Of a DNA stretch of 64,000 nt, positions 45,120-54,744 are shown piece after piece. This stretch comes from Sulfurisphaera ohwakuensis (GTDB lineage: Archaea; Thermoproteota; Thermoprotei_A; Sulfolobales; Sulfolobaceae). The stretch is taken from assembly GCF_009729055.1 (NCBI RefSeq), contig NZ_CP045484.1, positions 1,612,001 to 1,676,000 of the forward strand, in the 5' to 3' direction. Both the position numbers and the translations under genes were made by a program. The notes under the pieces were generated by a model that saw only the letters and a program-made list of their open reading frames with translations, searched no databases and was not told the DNA's origin. The first letter of the stretch is position 1; every line of letters begins with the position of its first letter.

Positions 45120-46586
45120 ATGATTAGAGAGCTTCAAGTAATAATTAAATTAGCACCTAGAGTTCTGAGGCTTAGAGAATTTAGGCAGAGGGAATTTAAG
45201 GGAGAAAAAGTTGATGAAGACGAAATGAGAAAAGAAGGAAGAAAATTACTTGAAGCGTTTATTTCTTTAGGACCAGCATTTATTAAATTAGGCCAAGTTC
45301 TTTCTGTTCATTCTGATGTTCTACCGGAACCTTATCTAAAGGAATTATCTAAATTACAAGATGAAGTTCCTCCAGCACCATGGGAGGAAGTTGAACCTAT
45401 ACTTAGAGAAGATTTAGGGGAGAAATTTAATGAATATGAAATAGAGAAGAAACCAATATCTTCAGCAAGTATAGGTCAAGTTTATTTAGCAAAAGAAAAA
45501 AAGTCCGGAAAAATAGTAGTGATTAAGGTAAATAGGCCTAGAATTAAGGAAATCGCAGAGAGAGACGTAAAAGTTATCCAGAATTTATTACCTTTAACAA
45601 AGTATCTATTTGATGAGTCCTTTTATGAAAGTTTAAGGGCAATAGTGAATGATTTTAGTAAGAGAATATTTGAAGAAATGGATTTTACTAAAGAAGCATT
45701 CTATATGAAAAAAATTAAAGAGGAGCTTGAAGAATTTCCCGATGTTATTGTGCCAGAATCATATTATGCGACTAAACGAGTACTTATCATGGAATATTTA
45801 AAAGGGTATAAAGTCACTTCTCCAGAGGCTAAAAAGATTGTAAAGCCCGATTATTTAGCATATAGGGTATTTAGAACTTTTATGTTACTATTATTAACGA
45901 AAGAGTATTTTCATGCTGATCCTCATCCTGGAAATTTAGCTGTTGATGAAAAAGGGAATTTAATACTTTACGATTTCGGAATGGTTGGAAGAATGGATAA
46001 AGAGACAAGAAATAGACTTTTAAGAGCTTACGCCGCCTTAATAAGGCTAGACGCAATAGGTTTAGTAAAAGTCCTTGAAGAATTAGGGGCTATTCAGCCT
46101 GAAGCAGATAGGGAAATACTAGCAAAAGGTATAGAGCTATTCTTAAAAACATTTGAGGGAATTACGGCAGAAACCCTAGAAGTAGAAACTTTCCTTAACG
46201 CGGCAAATGAAGTATTTTATCGTTTTCCACTAAAAATACCAGAAAAGTTAGCAATATATATAAGAATGACATCAGTACTTGGGGGTACTTGCACACAAAT
46301 AGATCCAGATTTTAATTTCTTTGTAAATTTACAGAAGTTAATTGAAGAAGAAGGACTTCAATGGAGTGCCATGTTCGATGACATCAGAAATACGATGGAA
46401 GCAGCGATAAAAAAATTTAGACTATCTTTACTAGAAAAACCTATAGTGCCCGCTAAGAAGAGTAATAGGGGTAGTATTATAGCCCCTATATTGGTTATTA
46501 TAGCAATAATCTATTACTTAATGTCTCACGATGCTATTGTTTCAATATTAATAGGTATATTTGCATTAACCATAAATAGGGTTTGA
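45120..46586 (+). CDS. ABC1/UbiB/AarF-family atypical kinase
   Basis: 488 residues. Diagnostic motifs are FIKLGQVLSVHSDVLPEPYL (K-x-G-Q), SSASIGQVYLAKE (the modified A-rich loop), VVIKVNRP (ATP-binding lysine), FHADPHPGNLAVDEKGNLIL and YDFGMVGRMDKETR (D-F-G metal site). Two hydrophobic helices at the C-terminus (about 458-486) anchor it to the membrane. In other organisms these proteins support isoprenoid quinone or lipid metabolism. It lies 24 bases after the MMPL transporter and may be co-transcribed. Confidence 0.93.
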   Translation: MIRELQVIIKLAPRVLRLREFRQREFKGEKVDEDEMRKEGRKLLEAFISLGPAFIKLGQVLSVHSDVLPEPYLKELSKLQDEVPPAPWEEVEPILREDLGEKFNEYEIEKKPISSASIGQVYLAKEKKSGKIVVIKVNRPRIKEIAERDVKVIQNLLPLTKYLFDESFYESLRAIVNDFSKRIFEEMDFTKEAFYMKKIKEELEEFPDVIVPESYYATKRVLIMEYLKGYKVTSPEAKKIVKPDYLAYRVFRTFMLLLLTKEYFHADPHPGNLAVDEKGNLILYDFGMVGRMDKETRNRLLRAYAALIRLDAIGLVKVLEELGAIQPEADREILAKGIELFLKTFEGITAETLEVETFLNAANEVFYRFPLKIPEKLAIYIRMTSVLGGTCTQIDPDFNFFVNLQKLIEEEGLQWSAMFDDIRNTMEAAIKKFRLSLLEKPIVPAKKSNRGSIIAPILVIIAIIYYLMSHDAIVSILIGIFALTINRV

Positions 46587-46604
46587 AAAAGAAAGAAAAT
46601 TAAG

Positions 46605-46976
46605 TTATTCTATCTTTATAACAGATGTACCAGCTATTGGTATCCTAATTGTTAGTACACCATTTTCATATTTCCCAGATATTTCAGCATCTTTGGCAAC
46701 ATTATAGGGCAATCTTATTACTTTTCTAATATATTTTGGCCTTTGAGTAAGGTACTTAACGCCAGGTTCGGTAATCTCCCTTTCTGCTTCTATTATCAAT
46801 TCGTTTTGCCCACTAATTCTTGCTTTAATTTTCTCCTTGTTAAAACCAGCTAAATCAGCTACTACTACTAGGTATCCTCCTTCCTCATACATATCAACTG
46901 GTGGATAAACTAGCTCATAGAAACCTCTACTTAGTTCTTCACTTCTCTTCTGTAATTCTCTTCCTAAATAATACAT
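46605..46976 (-). CDS. hsp20: Small heat-shock protein (Hsp20/alpha-crystallin)
   Basis: 123 residues. The N-terminal arm (MYYLGRELQKRSEELSRGFY) leads to the alpha-crystallin domain (YPPVDMYEEGGYLVVVADLA through GKYENGVLTIRIP), and the C-terminal I-x-I motif (SVIKIE) closes it. From memory this is almost identical to StHsp14.0 of Sulfurisphaera tokodaii, a 24-mer chaperone. A strong Shine-Dalgarno-like sequence lies about 20 bases upstream of the ATG on the minus strand, which is unusual here. Confidence 0.95.
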   Translation of the reverse strand: MYYLGRELQKRSEELSRGFYELVYPPVDMYEEGGYLVVVADLAGFNKEKIKARISGQNELIIEAEREITEPGVKYLTQRPKYIRKVIRLPYNVAKDAEISGKYENGVLTIRIPIAGTSVIKIE

Positions 46977-46984
46977 GAATGAAA

Positions 46985-47005
46985 TCCTTCCTCACCTCCT
47001 TCTCC
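46985..47005 (-). promoter_or_regulatory. Purine-rich Shine-Dalgarno-like leader of hsp20
   Basis: On the minus strand the leader reads gaggagaaggaggtgagg, containing GGAGGTGA, which is complementary to the 3' end of archaeal 16S rRNA. It lies about 14-22 bases upstream of the ATG. A TATA-like box (tatatagatt, about 47026-47036) would give a leader of roughly 30 bases. Most neighbouring genes lack such a leader, so hsp20 translation may be specially efficient or regulated. Confidence 0.5.
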
Positions 47006-47446
47006 TCTTAAGGAAAAACAATATTAATCTATATATTGCGTACCATTTGAGTAGTCTTTTCATAAATATTACTATCTCAGACAACATAAAATATTTTATT
47101 CCTAATTAATTTCTCATTGTTTAAGAGTCCTAATTTAAATTTAAGTACATATATAGGGAAATTTTAAAATACTGGCAAAAATCATGCTTTGGAATGTTAA
47201 TAAAATTTATGATTTAATTTAATTTGTAATTTCTCAAGATTTATTTAATTTAATAATTCAAAAAATTATAAATCTCTGCTAATTAAAAATTATGTAATGA
47301 TTAAGTTTGAAATCGCATATTTTATAGGTGAATTATAGAATTGTAAGGAATATGGAATTATCAGAGCTAATAAAGAGATAATAAATAAACGTAACGTGAA
47401 AAATTAATAAGCAAATATTTTTATTTCGTCCCAAAAACTACAATAT
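47006..47446. other. Intergenic region between hsp20 and lutA-like gene
   Basis: About 440 bases, A/T-rich, with stops in all frames. The hsp20 promoter lies on the left and the promoter of the LutA-like gene on the right (aaatatttttatt near 47414-47426). I see no RNA gene or repeat. Confidence 0.5.
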
Positions 47447-48310
47447 GTGCTGGGAAAATTAATTTATGATTATTTACAAAAATATTCTTTTCCCTATCCT
47501 ATTGATAAAAAGATATGCTCTGGCTGGGCGAAAGATTTACCTAGTAAAGGGGAAACAATACTTTATACTTCTTGCATGTACCAAACAGCATCTTTAAGTG
47601 AGGTCTATTCGAAGTTCATACCATATGCTGAAAAACTATCGCCCTTATCCTTTTTAGGTAGATTTATTAAGCCTAGCAAAGATGAGATAGAAAGAGCTTA
47701 CAGAATTTTGAACAAAATAGCTCAACTTCTTAAAAGAAATGGGATAAATTTCGCATATCTCTATGAGGAGGAGCCATATAGTGGAGCCATACTTCTTGAA
47801 CTAGGTTATTTAGACGAATTCGGTCAATACGCGAAAAGTGTATATAACTTTTTCAAGAACAAGGGAATAAAAAGAATAATAACAGTCGATCCTCATACTC
47901 ATAATGCGCTTTCAAGGTATAATGAATTCGTAGAGCATTTTGATTTAGAGATAGTCAGTTACCTAGAACTTGTAAAAGATGTGAAAGGAGTAAATAGAGA
48001 AGAAACTTTCGTAATTCACGATTCTTGTCTTTACTCTCGTTTCCTTAATTTAAGAGATGTATACAGAGATTTAATTAATAAGTCTGGTATAAAGATTGTG
48101 GAGGACGAATTAATTACTGGCGTAGACACTTCATTCTGTTGCGGTTCGCCAATAAAGCCAATTAATCCAGATTTAAGTGATAAAATTGCTAAAGCTAGGG
48201 TAGAACAATTATCTAAGCTTAGTAAGAATATTATTGTAGTTTGCCCAATGTGTTATGCTAACCTTTCAAAGTACGGTAATGTAAAAGATTGGATTGAGGT
48301 GGTTGAATGA
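47447..48310 (+). CDS. CCG-domain iron-sulfur protein (LutA/YkgE-like)
   Basis: 287 residues. The C-terminal CCG motif is clear: [20 protein letters not shown], followed by [14 protein letters not shown], which matches the Fe-S-binding CCG domain of LutA and heterodisulfide-reductase-type subunits. The N-terminal half is degenerate ([18 protein letters not shown]) but may also bind a cluster. The start is a GTG at 47447; an ATG two bases earlier is out of frame. Its stop overlaps the LutB-like gene by four bases. A lactate-oxidation or related quinone-linked redox role is likely. Confidence 0.82.
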   Translation: MLGKLIYDYLQKYSFPYPIDKKICSGWAKDLPSKGETILYTSCMYQTASLSEVYSKFIPYAEKLSPLSFLGRFIKPSKDEIERAYRILNKIAQLLKRNGINFAYLYEEEPYSGAILLELGYLDEFGQYAKSVYNFFKNKGIKRIITVDPHTHNALSRYNEFVEHFDLEIVSYLELVKDVKGVNREETFVIHDSCLYSRFLNLRDVYRDLINKSGIKIVEDELITGVDTSFCCGSPIKPINPDLSDKIAKARVEQLSKLSKNIIVVCPMCYANLSKYGNVKDWIEVVE

Positions 48311-49458
48311 GTCAGGATTGGGAAATCGCAATACAAAGGACAATAAATAATAATGTACCGAGAGTTCACAAGATACTTGAAAATCATAAATATATTCTAG
48401 ATCTTGCTAAGAAACTTAGGGAAGCTAAAATGAGAGTTTTGTCTGATTTAGAAACGTATGTAGAACAAACGTTAGAGGCTGTGAAAAGAACTGGTGGTAA
48501 TGCTTATTTTGTTAATAATGCTGAAGAGGCTAAGGAGATTGTAGGAAAGATTGTTGGAAAAGGAAAGATAGTTGTGTTTGGAAAATCAATGGTTGCGTAT
48601 GAATTGGGAATTAGAAAATATTTGCAACAACTGGGAAATGAGGTTTGGGAAACAGATTTAGGAGAGTTTCTAATTCAGTTAGCTGATGAACCACCTTCAC
48701 ATATTATTGCTCCAGCCGTTCATATGACAAAAGAGAGGGTTGCAAAACTGCTTAAAGAGAAGTTGGGTTTTGATGTTTCAGAGAGTTCTTCTCATGAAGA
48801 GCTTGTGCAAAAGGTTAGGGAATTTTTAAGAAATAAGTTTTTGTCAGCTAATGTTGGAATAACTGGTGCAAATGCAGTTGCAGCAGATGTAGGTTCCATA
48901 GTTCTTGTTGAAAATGAGGGAAACATTAGAATGAGTACCGTAGTACCACCGGTTCATATAGCAATTGTTGGTGTTGAAAAAATAGTTCCCACTCTTGAAG
49001 ATGCTTTAATTGAGGCTTTAGTCCAAGCCGCTTATGCTGGTTTATATCCTCCAACATATATTAACGTTACTTCTGGTCCCAGCTCTACTGGAGATATTGA
49101 GATGAAAAGAGTTAGCCCTGCACATGGCCCTAAGGAATTTCACCTAATTTTAGTAGATAACGGTAGGTTAAAGGCGAGTAAGGATCCCATACTTAGGGAA
49201 GCCCTACTCTGTATTAGATGCGGGAGATGTCATCTTCACTGTCCAATCTATAGAGTTTTAGACGGGAGCTGGGGAGATGCTCCTTATAGTGGACCTATGG
49301 GTGCGATGTGGTCTTATATTATTTACAACGATTACAAACCAGCTCTATATTGTACTCACTCAGGTAATTGTAAGGAAGTATGTCCAATGAAAATAAATAT
49401 TCCTAGAGTTCTAGAGTATATAAAATACATGGGCAATAAACAAAGAAGTGATAAGTAA
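48307..49458 (+). CDS. LutB-like LUD-domain ferredoxin-type protein
   Basis: 383 residues. The LUD domain ([20 protein letters not shown], then [20 protein letters not shown] and [17 protein letters not shown]) is followed by two 4Fe-4S motifs: [20 protein letters not shown] and [19 protein letters not shown]. This is the layout of LutB (YkgF), which passes electrons from lactate oxidation. LutC is not seen nearby, but LUD is contained here. It overlaps the LutA-like gene by four bases. Together the pair probably oxidises L-lactate or a related hydroxyacid. Confidence 0.88.
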   Translation: MSQDWEIAIQRTINNNVPRVHKILENHKYILDLAKKLREAKMRVLSDLETYVEQTLEAVKRTGGNAYFVNNAEEAKEIVGKIVGKGKIVVFGKSMVAYELGIRKYLQQLGNEVWETDLGEFLIQLADEPPSHIIAPAVHMTKERVAKLLKEKLGFDVSESSSHEELVQKVREFLRNKFLSANVGITGANAVAADVGSIVLVENEGNIRMSTVVPPVHIAIVGVEKIVPTLEDALIEALVQAAYAGLYPPTYINVTSGPSSTGDIEMKRVSPAHGPKEFHLILVDNGRLKASKDPILREALLCIRCGRCHLHCPIYRVLDGSWGDAPYSGPMGAMWSYIIYNDYKPALYCTHSGNCKEVCPMKINIPRVLEYIKYMGNKQRSDK

Positions 49459-49489
49459 GTTTTTAATCTCTCTAAGTAAAGTATGAATA

Positions 49490-50335
49490 ATGTCCGTAAA
49501 TCTCGATGTAAATGCGTTAAATAAGCTAAAAGATGCCTCGCTGTGGTTTATAATAGCAACTCTTATTGGGTTTATTGGGGTAGTAACGGTTTTTTCGGAG
49601 ATCATTTCCATTGTAGCTTTCATACTATTACTGTTTGTAGCGATTCCTAAGCTAAAAGATGCCTTTAACCTATTTTTACAAACTGGTAAAGATGTTAGGA
49701 ATGGTATAACCGGAGCTAATATACTACCGTGGGGATATATTATAATCTTTTTAGGTGGAATTATAGGTATCATAGGGTTATTCGCTATAAGTGCTGTTCT
49801 AGCTATATTTGGAACTCTACTAGTAGTTTTAGGTGTTCTACTAGAATTTATTGGTGGTTTATTAATTGGACTTTCTATATACAATTTAGGTAGATTTTAT
49901 CAATCCGATTTAATGTGGATTGGTGGAATTCTAATAATTATCCCAGGGATTAACTTTGTTGGATGGATATTGACGTATATTAGTATAGACGATGTTTTGA
50001 AAAGACTGTCACCATCTCCAATAATACCTACTCCAGCAGCATCTATGCCTAGTGTTTCAGTTTATCAAGTAGGTACTGGAAGTTTATCTGCTGACGGTAA
50101 GGCTTCTCTTGTCTTATATTCCTCTACGCAATTACAGATCCAATCGGCTTCTATAGATAACACATTAATTTCTGTAAGTTGGGATAAGATAACTCCTTAT
50201 ATTCTAAATCCTGGTAATAATACCGTTACAATACAATTTCCACCATTAACAGGTTTTATTAGGGGAAGTGTTTACTCGGTTACGTTAGTATTAAGTAATG
50301 GTCAAACTGTAAAAGTATTCTTGACTTTTACATAA
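49490..50335 (+). CDS. DUF973-family membrane protein
   Basis: 281 residues: five or six helices in the N-terminal 170 residues (SLWFIIATLIGFIGVVTVFS and later GWILTYISIDDVLKRL) and a C-terminal extracytoplasmic beta domain of about 95 residues (QVGTGSLSADGKASLVLYSS through FIRGSVYSVTLVLSNGQTVK). This combination is characteristic of the DUF973 proteins, abundant in Sulfolobales. The following gene is a divergent paralogue. Function unknown. Confidence 0.8.
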   Translation: MSVNLDVNALNKLKDASLWFIIATLIGFIGVVTVFSEIISIVAFILLLFVAIPKLKDAFNLFLQTGKDVRNGITGANILPWGYIIIFLGGIIGIIGLFAISAVLAIFGTLLVVLGVLLEFIGGLLIGLSIYNLGRFYQSDLMWIGGILIIIPGINFVGWILTYISIDDVLKRLSPSPIIPTPAASMPSVSVYQVGTGSLSADGKASLVLYSSTQLQIQSASIDNTLISVSWDKITPYILNPGNNTVTIQFPPLTGFIRGSVYSVTLVLSNGQTVKVFLTFT

Positions 50336-50372
50336 GTTAAAATTTTTTATTAACATAGTCCACGATTATCAT

Positions 50373-51518
50373 ATGAGCTCTTCTGCAATTAAATATCTCA
50401 GTTTAGGTATGCTAATTATTATCTTATCTTTACCTCTTGCAGTTATTATCTGGTATATTTCCTTACTTTTTGGAATCACACCGCCCATGAACGTGACAAT
50501 TAATGGATTTCTCCTATCAATATTTTCTCCAATGATTTTAAGCGGAGCTTTTGTAGGTATTATTAATATGGCGTCTTTTTATAGAATTAGAATAGGTTTA
50601 AGAATATTAAATTTAGATCATAACACTACATTAGGTGCTTTACTAAATGTTGTTGCTTCAATCTTTTTATTTACTGGCAATTTATTAGTCTTATTATCTG
50701 CATTGGTTTCAGTTATTAATGTAATTACTATATTGGCTTGGATTTCAGCTGAAATATTAACTCTAGTATTCTATATTAGTGGCAATATATTTTTAGGAAT
50801 AGGGTTAATGAGATTAGGAGAGCTAATGAAGAATTCTACGTTAAAAAACGGAGGAATGCTAATAACTTCTGTAGTTTTATCATATTTTGGATATATAATA
50901 GCCTATTTAGGTTTAAGGAAGATAAGTTCACAACAAATTGCTCATTATTTTCCGCTCATGTCAAATATAAAGGCCCCTTCAACTAAAAATGTTCTCTCAA
51001 GTAAAATAAAAACTCAAGGAAATGAAGAACTCACTATAACCCATCCCATCTACTATAAGGAAACTGTTAAGGTACGTAGGTTACAATCACAAGAGACTAG
51101 AAGTGTACAGCAACAGTCATATCAAACGCAAAAGATTCCATCCCCGCAACCGACAAAACAAGTATTACCCTCTACATTATCCCAATCATACACGCCAACA
51201 TCGATGCCCCAATCACAGACTACTTTTGTAATTAACGGAAACGGAATATTGAAGTCTGATGGCACAGTATATCTTAATATTTATGTCTCTCAGCCTTGTA
51301 TAATTTCTTCAGTAAAAATAGAAAATTTACCGTATTCTCCATTGTCTATACAGCCTCAAAGCTTACAGATAGGAAACAACCAAGTTTTGATAAAATTCGA
51401 TAAAGTAGCTTTATTAGGGTTATTAAAAGGAAAAGAGTATAAACTTTACCTTACTTTAAGAACCTATAATATATATTACCCAGATCAAGTAGTAAAAATA
51501 AAATACGAAACTACTTAA
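50373..51518 (+). CDS. DUF973-family membrane protein, paralogue
   Basis: 381 residues. Its layout parallels the upstream gene: an N-terminal membrane region (helices about 6-30, 40-64, 85-105, 115-140, 160-185), a proline/glutamine/serine-rich linker of about 80 residues (SQSYTPTSMPQSQTTFVI), then a beta domain (NGNGILKSDGTVYLNIYVSQ). The pair probably arose by tandem duplication. A 37-base gap separates the two, enough for a separate promoter. Its end meets the convergent surface-protein gene. Confidence 0.78.
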   Translation: MSSSAIKYLSLGMLIIILSLPLAVIIWYISLLFGITPPMNVTINGFLLSIFSPMILSGAFVGIINMASFYRIRIGLRILNLDHNTTLGALLNVVASIFLFTGNLLVLLSALVSVINVITILAWISAEILTLVFYISGNIFLGIGLMRLGELMKNSTLKNGGMLITSVVLSYFGYIIAYLGLRKISSQQIAHYFPLMSNIKAPSTKNVLSSKIKTQGNEELTITHPIYYKETVKVRRLQSQETRSVQQQSYQTQKIPSPQPTKQVLPSTLSQSYTPTSMPQSQTTFVINGNGILKSDGTVYLNIYVSQPCIISSVKIENLPYSPLSIQPQSLQIGNNQVLIKFDKVALLGLLKGKEYKLYLTLRTYNIYYPDQVVKIKYETT

Positions 51519-54130
51519 CGTTTTCTCATTATAAATACCGAAAGGATAACCCCGATTATAATGATTAATAAGACTCCAATATACACTTTAACATTAGTAG
51601 AGTTATTTGAATGAATAAAGGTAAAAGAGGATGAAGTAGTTACTACTGTTGTTTTTGTAGTTGTTGCTTTAGTAATTGTACTAGTTGAAGTTTTTATAAC
51701 AATTTTTTGAAATGATATAGTAATTGTTAAGTTATTACTTAGAGTAAATTCTCCTTTAACAATTGAGGAATTATATCCTTTAGGGGCTACAACAGTATAT
51801 GAATATATTCCATGTGGTAGTTTAATAATTAGTGTGGAGGAATTCGTCGAATAAGTAGATCCGTTTATTATTACCTCCCATTCCATGCCATTACGTAATC
51901 CAGTCCCGTTAAATATCACGTTGAAAAGAATTGGTGAAAATAGTAGTTTAAAGGTTTGATTACCCGATATATTAATAATCATAACGCTCTGATTAGTTTT
52001 ATAGAAAACTGGACTAATAATACTCACGTTATAAATACCTTCTGGTAAAGTTAAGACTATTGAAATATTGGATGATAATATTTTAGTTCCGTTTATTATT
52101 ACTCCCCATTCACTTCCATTAGGTAGACCTTTTTCTTCAAATAAGACTTTGAATAATATTGCTGAAAAGTGAACAGAAATTGTAAGATTTGATGTTAAGT
52201 TTACAATTTCGTATGTAATATTAGAATAGTAATACTTCGGTATTAGAATTGTTAAATTGTAAACTCCTTCAGTTAGGTTTAATATTAATGTCGAGTTAAT
52301 GGTTTTAATCACGCTTCCATTTATCTCGATCCCCCATTCAGTCCCTTTAGGTAAGCCTTCCTCATGAATTACTAGTGAATATACTGGAGGTTTTTGTAAT
52401 ATAACTACTTCTGATTCTGGTGAAAATACATAGATATTTCCATTAAGCGTTGTTATGCTCATAATCGTGGTATTAAAGTGATAAGAGGATATCTCGTTCA
52501 CTCCTTTAAATATTCCTAAATTATTTCCATAAGCTATAACAACTGAGTTGTTATAGACTAATGCTTCTTCAAATGGTAGAATCGGAATAGGTAAGTTAAC
52601 GGGTGTAAAATAAATAACGTTCAACAGCGTGAAGTTATTATTATATATAGCTATTCTATCGTTCCCTATTACGTAAATGTAATCGTCATAACCTGTAACA
52701 CTCAGAGGGGGAAAACTCAAGTTTATATTTTTTGTTACGCCATTTTGGTAAATTGTAAGCTGGTTAGATAATTGATCAGTAACTATTATTTCTCCATTAT
52801 AGACGGTTATATAATTTGGCCCCTTACCAGTACTAATAGTAATATTCCCCCCGTAAGGGGGTATGACATATAGAAGGTTCTTATTGTAACTTGTGACATA
52901 TAAATATCCATTATAGTAAATTATCCACGTAGGATCGTCGATTTTTATGTAGCCTAGTATTTTTAATGTTGGCGATAGCTCGATTACTCTATTCGAATTA
53001 GGGCAAGTAACATAAATGATCCCATTACCTTCAGTTATACTATAAGGATTTGAATCTAGATTTATCTCAAATTCTCCAGAAGAATTTATTTGAACTATTC
53101 TATTGTTATAATATTCTGTAACGTAAACTGATGAGTCATAAGCAATCGCATCAGTATAAGTAGTTGTTAAAGTCATGGAATAGACTACACTCATATTATT
53201 AGGATTTAGTGCTACTATCTCGTTATTTCCATATAGAACCACGTATAAAAGACCATTGAAGTATATAATATCGGCTGGTTGAGAACCTATAGAGTAATTT
53301 CCTATAACTTTGGTATCGTGGATAACAGCAATTTTCCCTGCACCAAATTCAGTTAAATACACATTTCCATTATCTGGATCATAAGCAAAGAAATAGGGAT
53401 TGTTACCAGTAGGGATAAGAGTTTGTTTACCACTTGTTAAGTTTAATACTATAACGTAACTATAATCAAAGGATGATATATACATTAGATTGTTTATTAT
53501 AATTCCCATCGAGGGGGGTAAAGCTACATTTATAGTCTCTATCTCTTTAGTTCCATCTAGGACTACAATATGATCACTATAATAACATAATACATAAGTT
53601 AGCCCGTTGTAATAAATGACATCTGTTGGCTCTTCTAAACCGTAAATGAAAGTCTTATTACCACTAGTAATATTAATGGCAACTACGTAATTTAAGTTAC
53701 TATCTGCAACGTAAAGTAGATTGTTTTGAGGATCGAAAGCCATACCATATCCATAAAACATTCTTGGTAATGAAGGAGCTTTACCTATGAGTTCAAAGTT
53801 TCCTCCTAAAGAAATATTTCCAACAATTTTATTATCTTTAATTATACTTAATATATTATTAAAATAGTTAGTCGCATACAAAGTGTTATTTACTATTAAA
53901 GATATTGTAGAACCATAAAGCGGTATAAAATCCTCTACTGATAAATTAGAAGTTAAGGTAACGATACCATTAAGCGTAGTAACATATAAGTAATTACCAT
54001 CTGTAGTTATACCTAATGGTTGTACTGCAGTAACACTTGATTCTTGTGAGACTGTATGAATAATAAACATAGATGAAGGGATGATTGAGAGAAGGACTAC
54101 GAAAAGAGGAATAAGTAAATAGGATTTCAT
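51515..54130 (-). CDS. Cell-surface beta-propeller protein with repeats and C-terminal anchor
   Basis: About 871 residues from the ATG at 54130. An upstream GTG (54187) would add 19 residues, but a TATA-like box (gctttttaaatc, near 54157) sits about 26 bases before the ATG. A signal peptide (MKSYLLIPLFVVLLSIIPSS) leads into about ten blades of YncE/NHL-type repeats, each with 'xLYVTxxxxNxIxVI'. Three tandem domains follow with the pattern 'F(K/N)V(I/L)FxExGLPxGxEWGVxINGT' and 'LPEGIYNVSI'. A threonine/serine-rich linker and a final helix (VYIGVLLIIIIGVILSVFIM) with a basic tail complete it. Structural or binding function at the S-layer is inferred. Confidence 0.75.
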   Translation of the reverse strand: MKSYLLIPLFVVLLSIIPSSMFIIHTVSQESSVTAVQPLGITTDGNYLYVTTLNGIVTLTSNLSVEDFIPLYGSTISLIVNNTLYATNYFNNILSIIKDNKIVGNISLGGNFELIGKAPSLPRMFYGYGMAFDPQNNLLYVADSNLNYVVAINITSGNKTFIYGLEEPTDVIYYNGLTYVLCYYSDHIVVLDGTKEIETINVALPPSMGIIINNLMYISSFDYSYVIVLNLTSGKQTLIPTGNNPYFFAYDPDNGNVYLTEFGAGKIAVIHDTKVIGNYSIGSQPADIIYFNGLLYVVLYGNNEIVALNPNNMSVVYSMTLTTTYTDAIAYDSSVYVTEYYNNRIVQINSSGEFEINLDSNPYSITEGNGIIYVTCPNSNRVIELSPTLKILGYIKIDDPTWIIYYNGYLYVTSYNKNLLYVIPPYGGNITISTGKGPNYITVYNGEIIVTDQLSNQLTIYQNGVTKNINLSFPPLSVTGYDDYIYVIGNDRIAIYNNNFTLLNVIYFTPVNLPIPILPFEEALVYNNSVVIAYGNNLGIFKGVNEISSYHFNTTIMSITTLNGNIYVFSPESEVVILQKPPVYSLVIHEEGLPKGTEWGIEINGSVIKTINSTLILNLTEGVYNLTILIPKYYYSNITYEIVNLTSNLTISVHFSAILFKVLFEEKGLPNGSEWGVIINGTKILSSNISIVLTLPEGIYNVSIISPVFYKTNQSVMIINISGNQTFKLLFSPILFNVIFNGTGLRNGMEWEVIINGSTYSTNSSTLIIKLPHGIYSYTVVAPKGYNSSIVKGEFTLSNNLTITISFQKIVIKTSTSTITKATTTKTTVVTTSSSFTFIHSNNSTNVKVYIGVLLIIIIGVILSVFIMRKR

Positions 54131-54744
54131 CGTATAAGAATAAAAAACAAGATTTAAAAAGCTATAATACGAGAACAATATTTTCACTTAATATGCAAAG
54201 TAAAAACTTCTTTCCTCTTCCATTCTCGAGAAATTTATAATATTTTGAAATAATGATAATTAAGAAAACAACTCAATGGGTGAGAAATGATTTTCGCGTA
54301 GTTATCCTTTTTCTAGTAAGTTTGATAAGACGTTAAGTTAGACATAAGTATTTCCATTCCAGTTATCTGGATGAGCTATACTTATTTCTGTGAAGTTTGT
54401 TGCTAAAGATTAATATCACGAGGTTAGGCAAAGTGTGAAGACTCTTAGATAAATTACTCGCTACTGATAAAATATATTGTATATCGTGGCATATTGCTAG
54501 AACCTTGTTAAAAATACAAATAGATTGCTTATATAGTTAGTACTAAAGGTAAGAGCTGTATTATTTGCTCAAATTATTCTATATGTTAATTACATTGTGT
54601 TATATCTTGACTGGTAATGATTTTTAGTCTGTGGAACTTCTTCTTATGTCATGGTCAAAATTTTTTATAGTTACTAAAGGCTTTGAATATCGTTCATAAG
54701 AAACATATACAAAAGTTTAAAAACTTTAAAATATACATACTCCT
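54131..54744. other. Intergenic region with divergent promoters
   Basis: About 610 bases without a gene. The TATA-like box of the surface protein is at the left edge and that of the dehydratase gene (aaaagtttaaaaact, about 54713-54727) at the right. The rest is A/T-rich; no RNA, repeat or credible small frame was recognised. Confidence 0.5.

Noticed and set aside
49411-49884. Minus-strand frame of 157 codons
   Set aside because: It is antisense to the DUF973 gene at 49490, whose membrane helices and C-terminal domain are clear; the antisense product is rich in Pro/Ile/Asn without a pattern.
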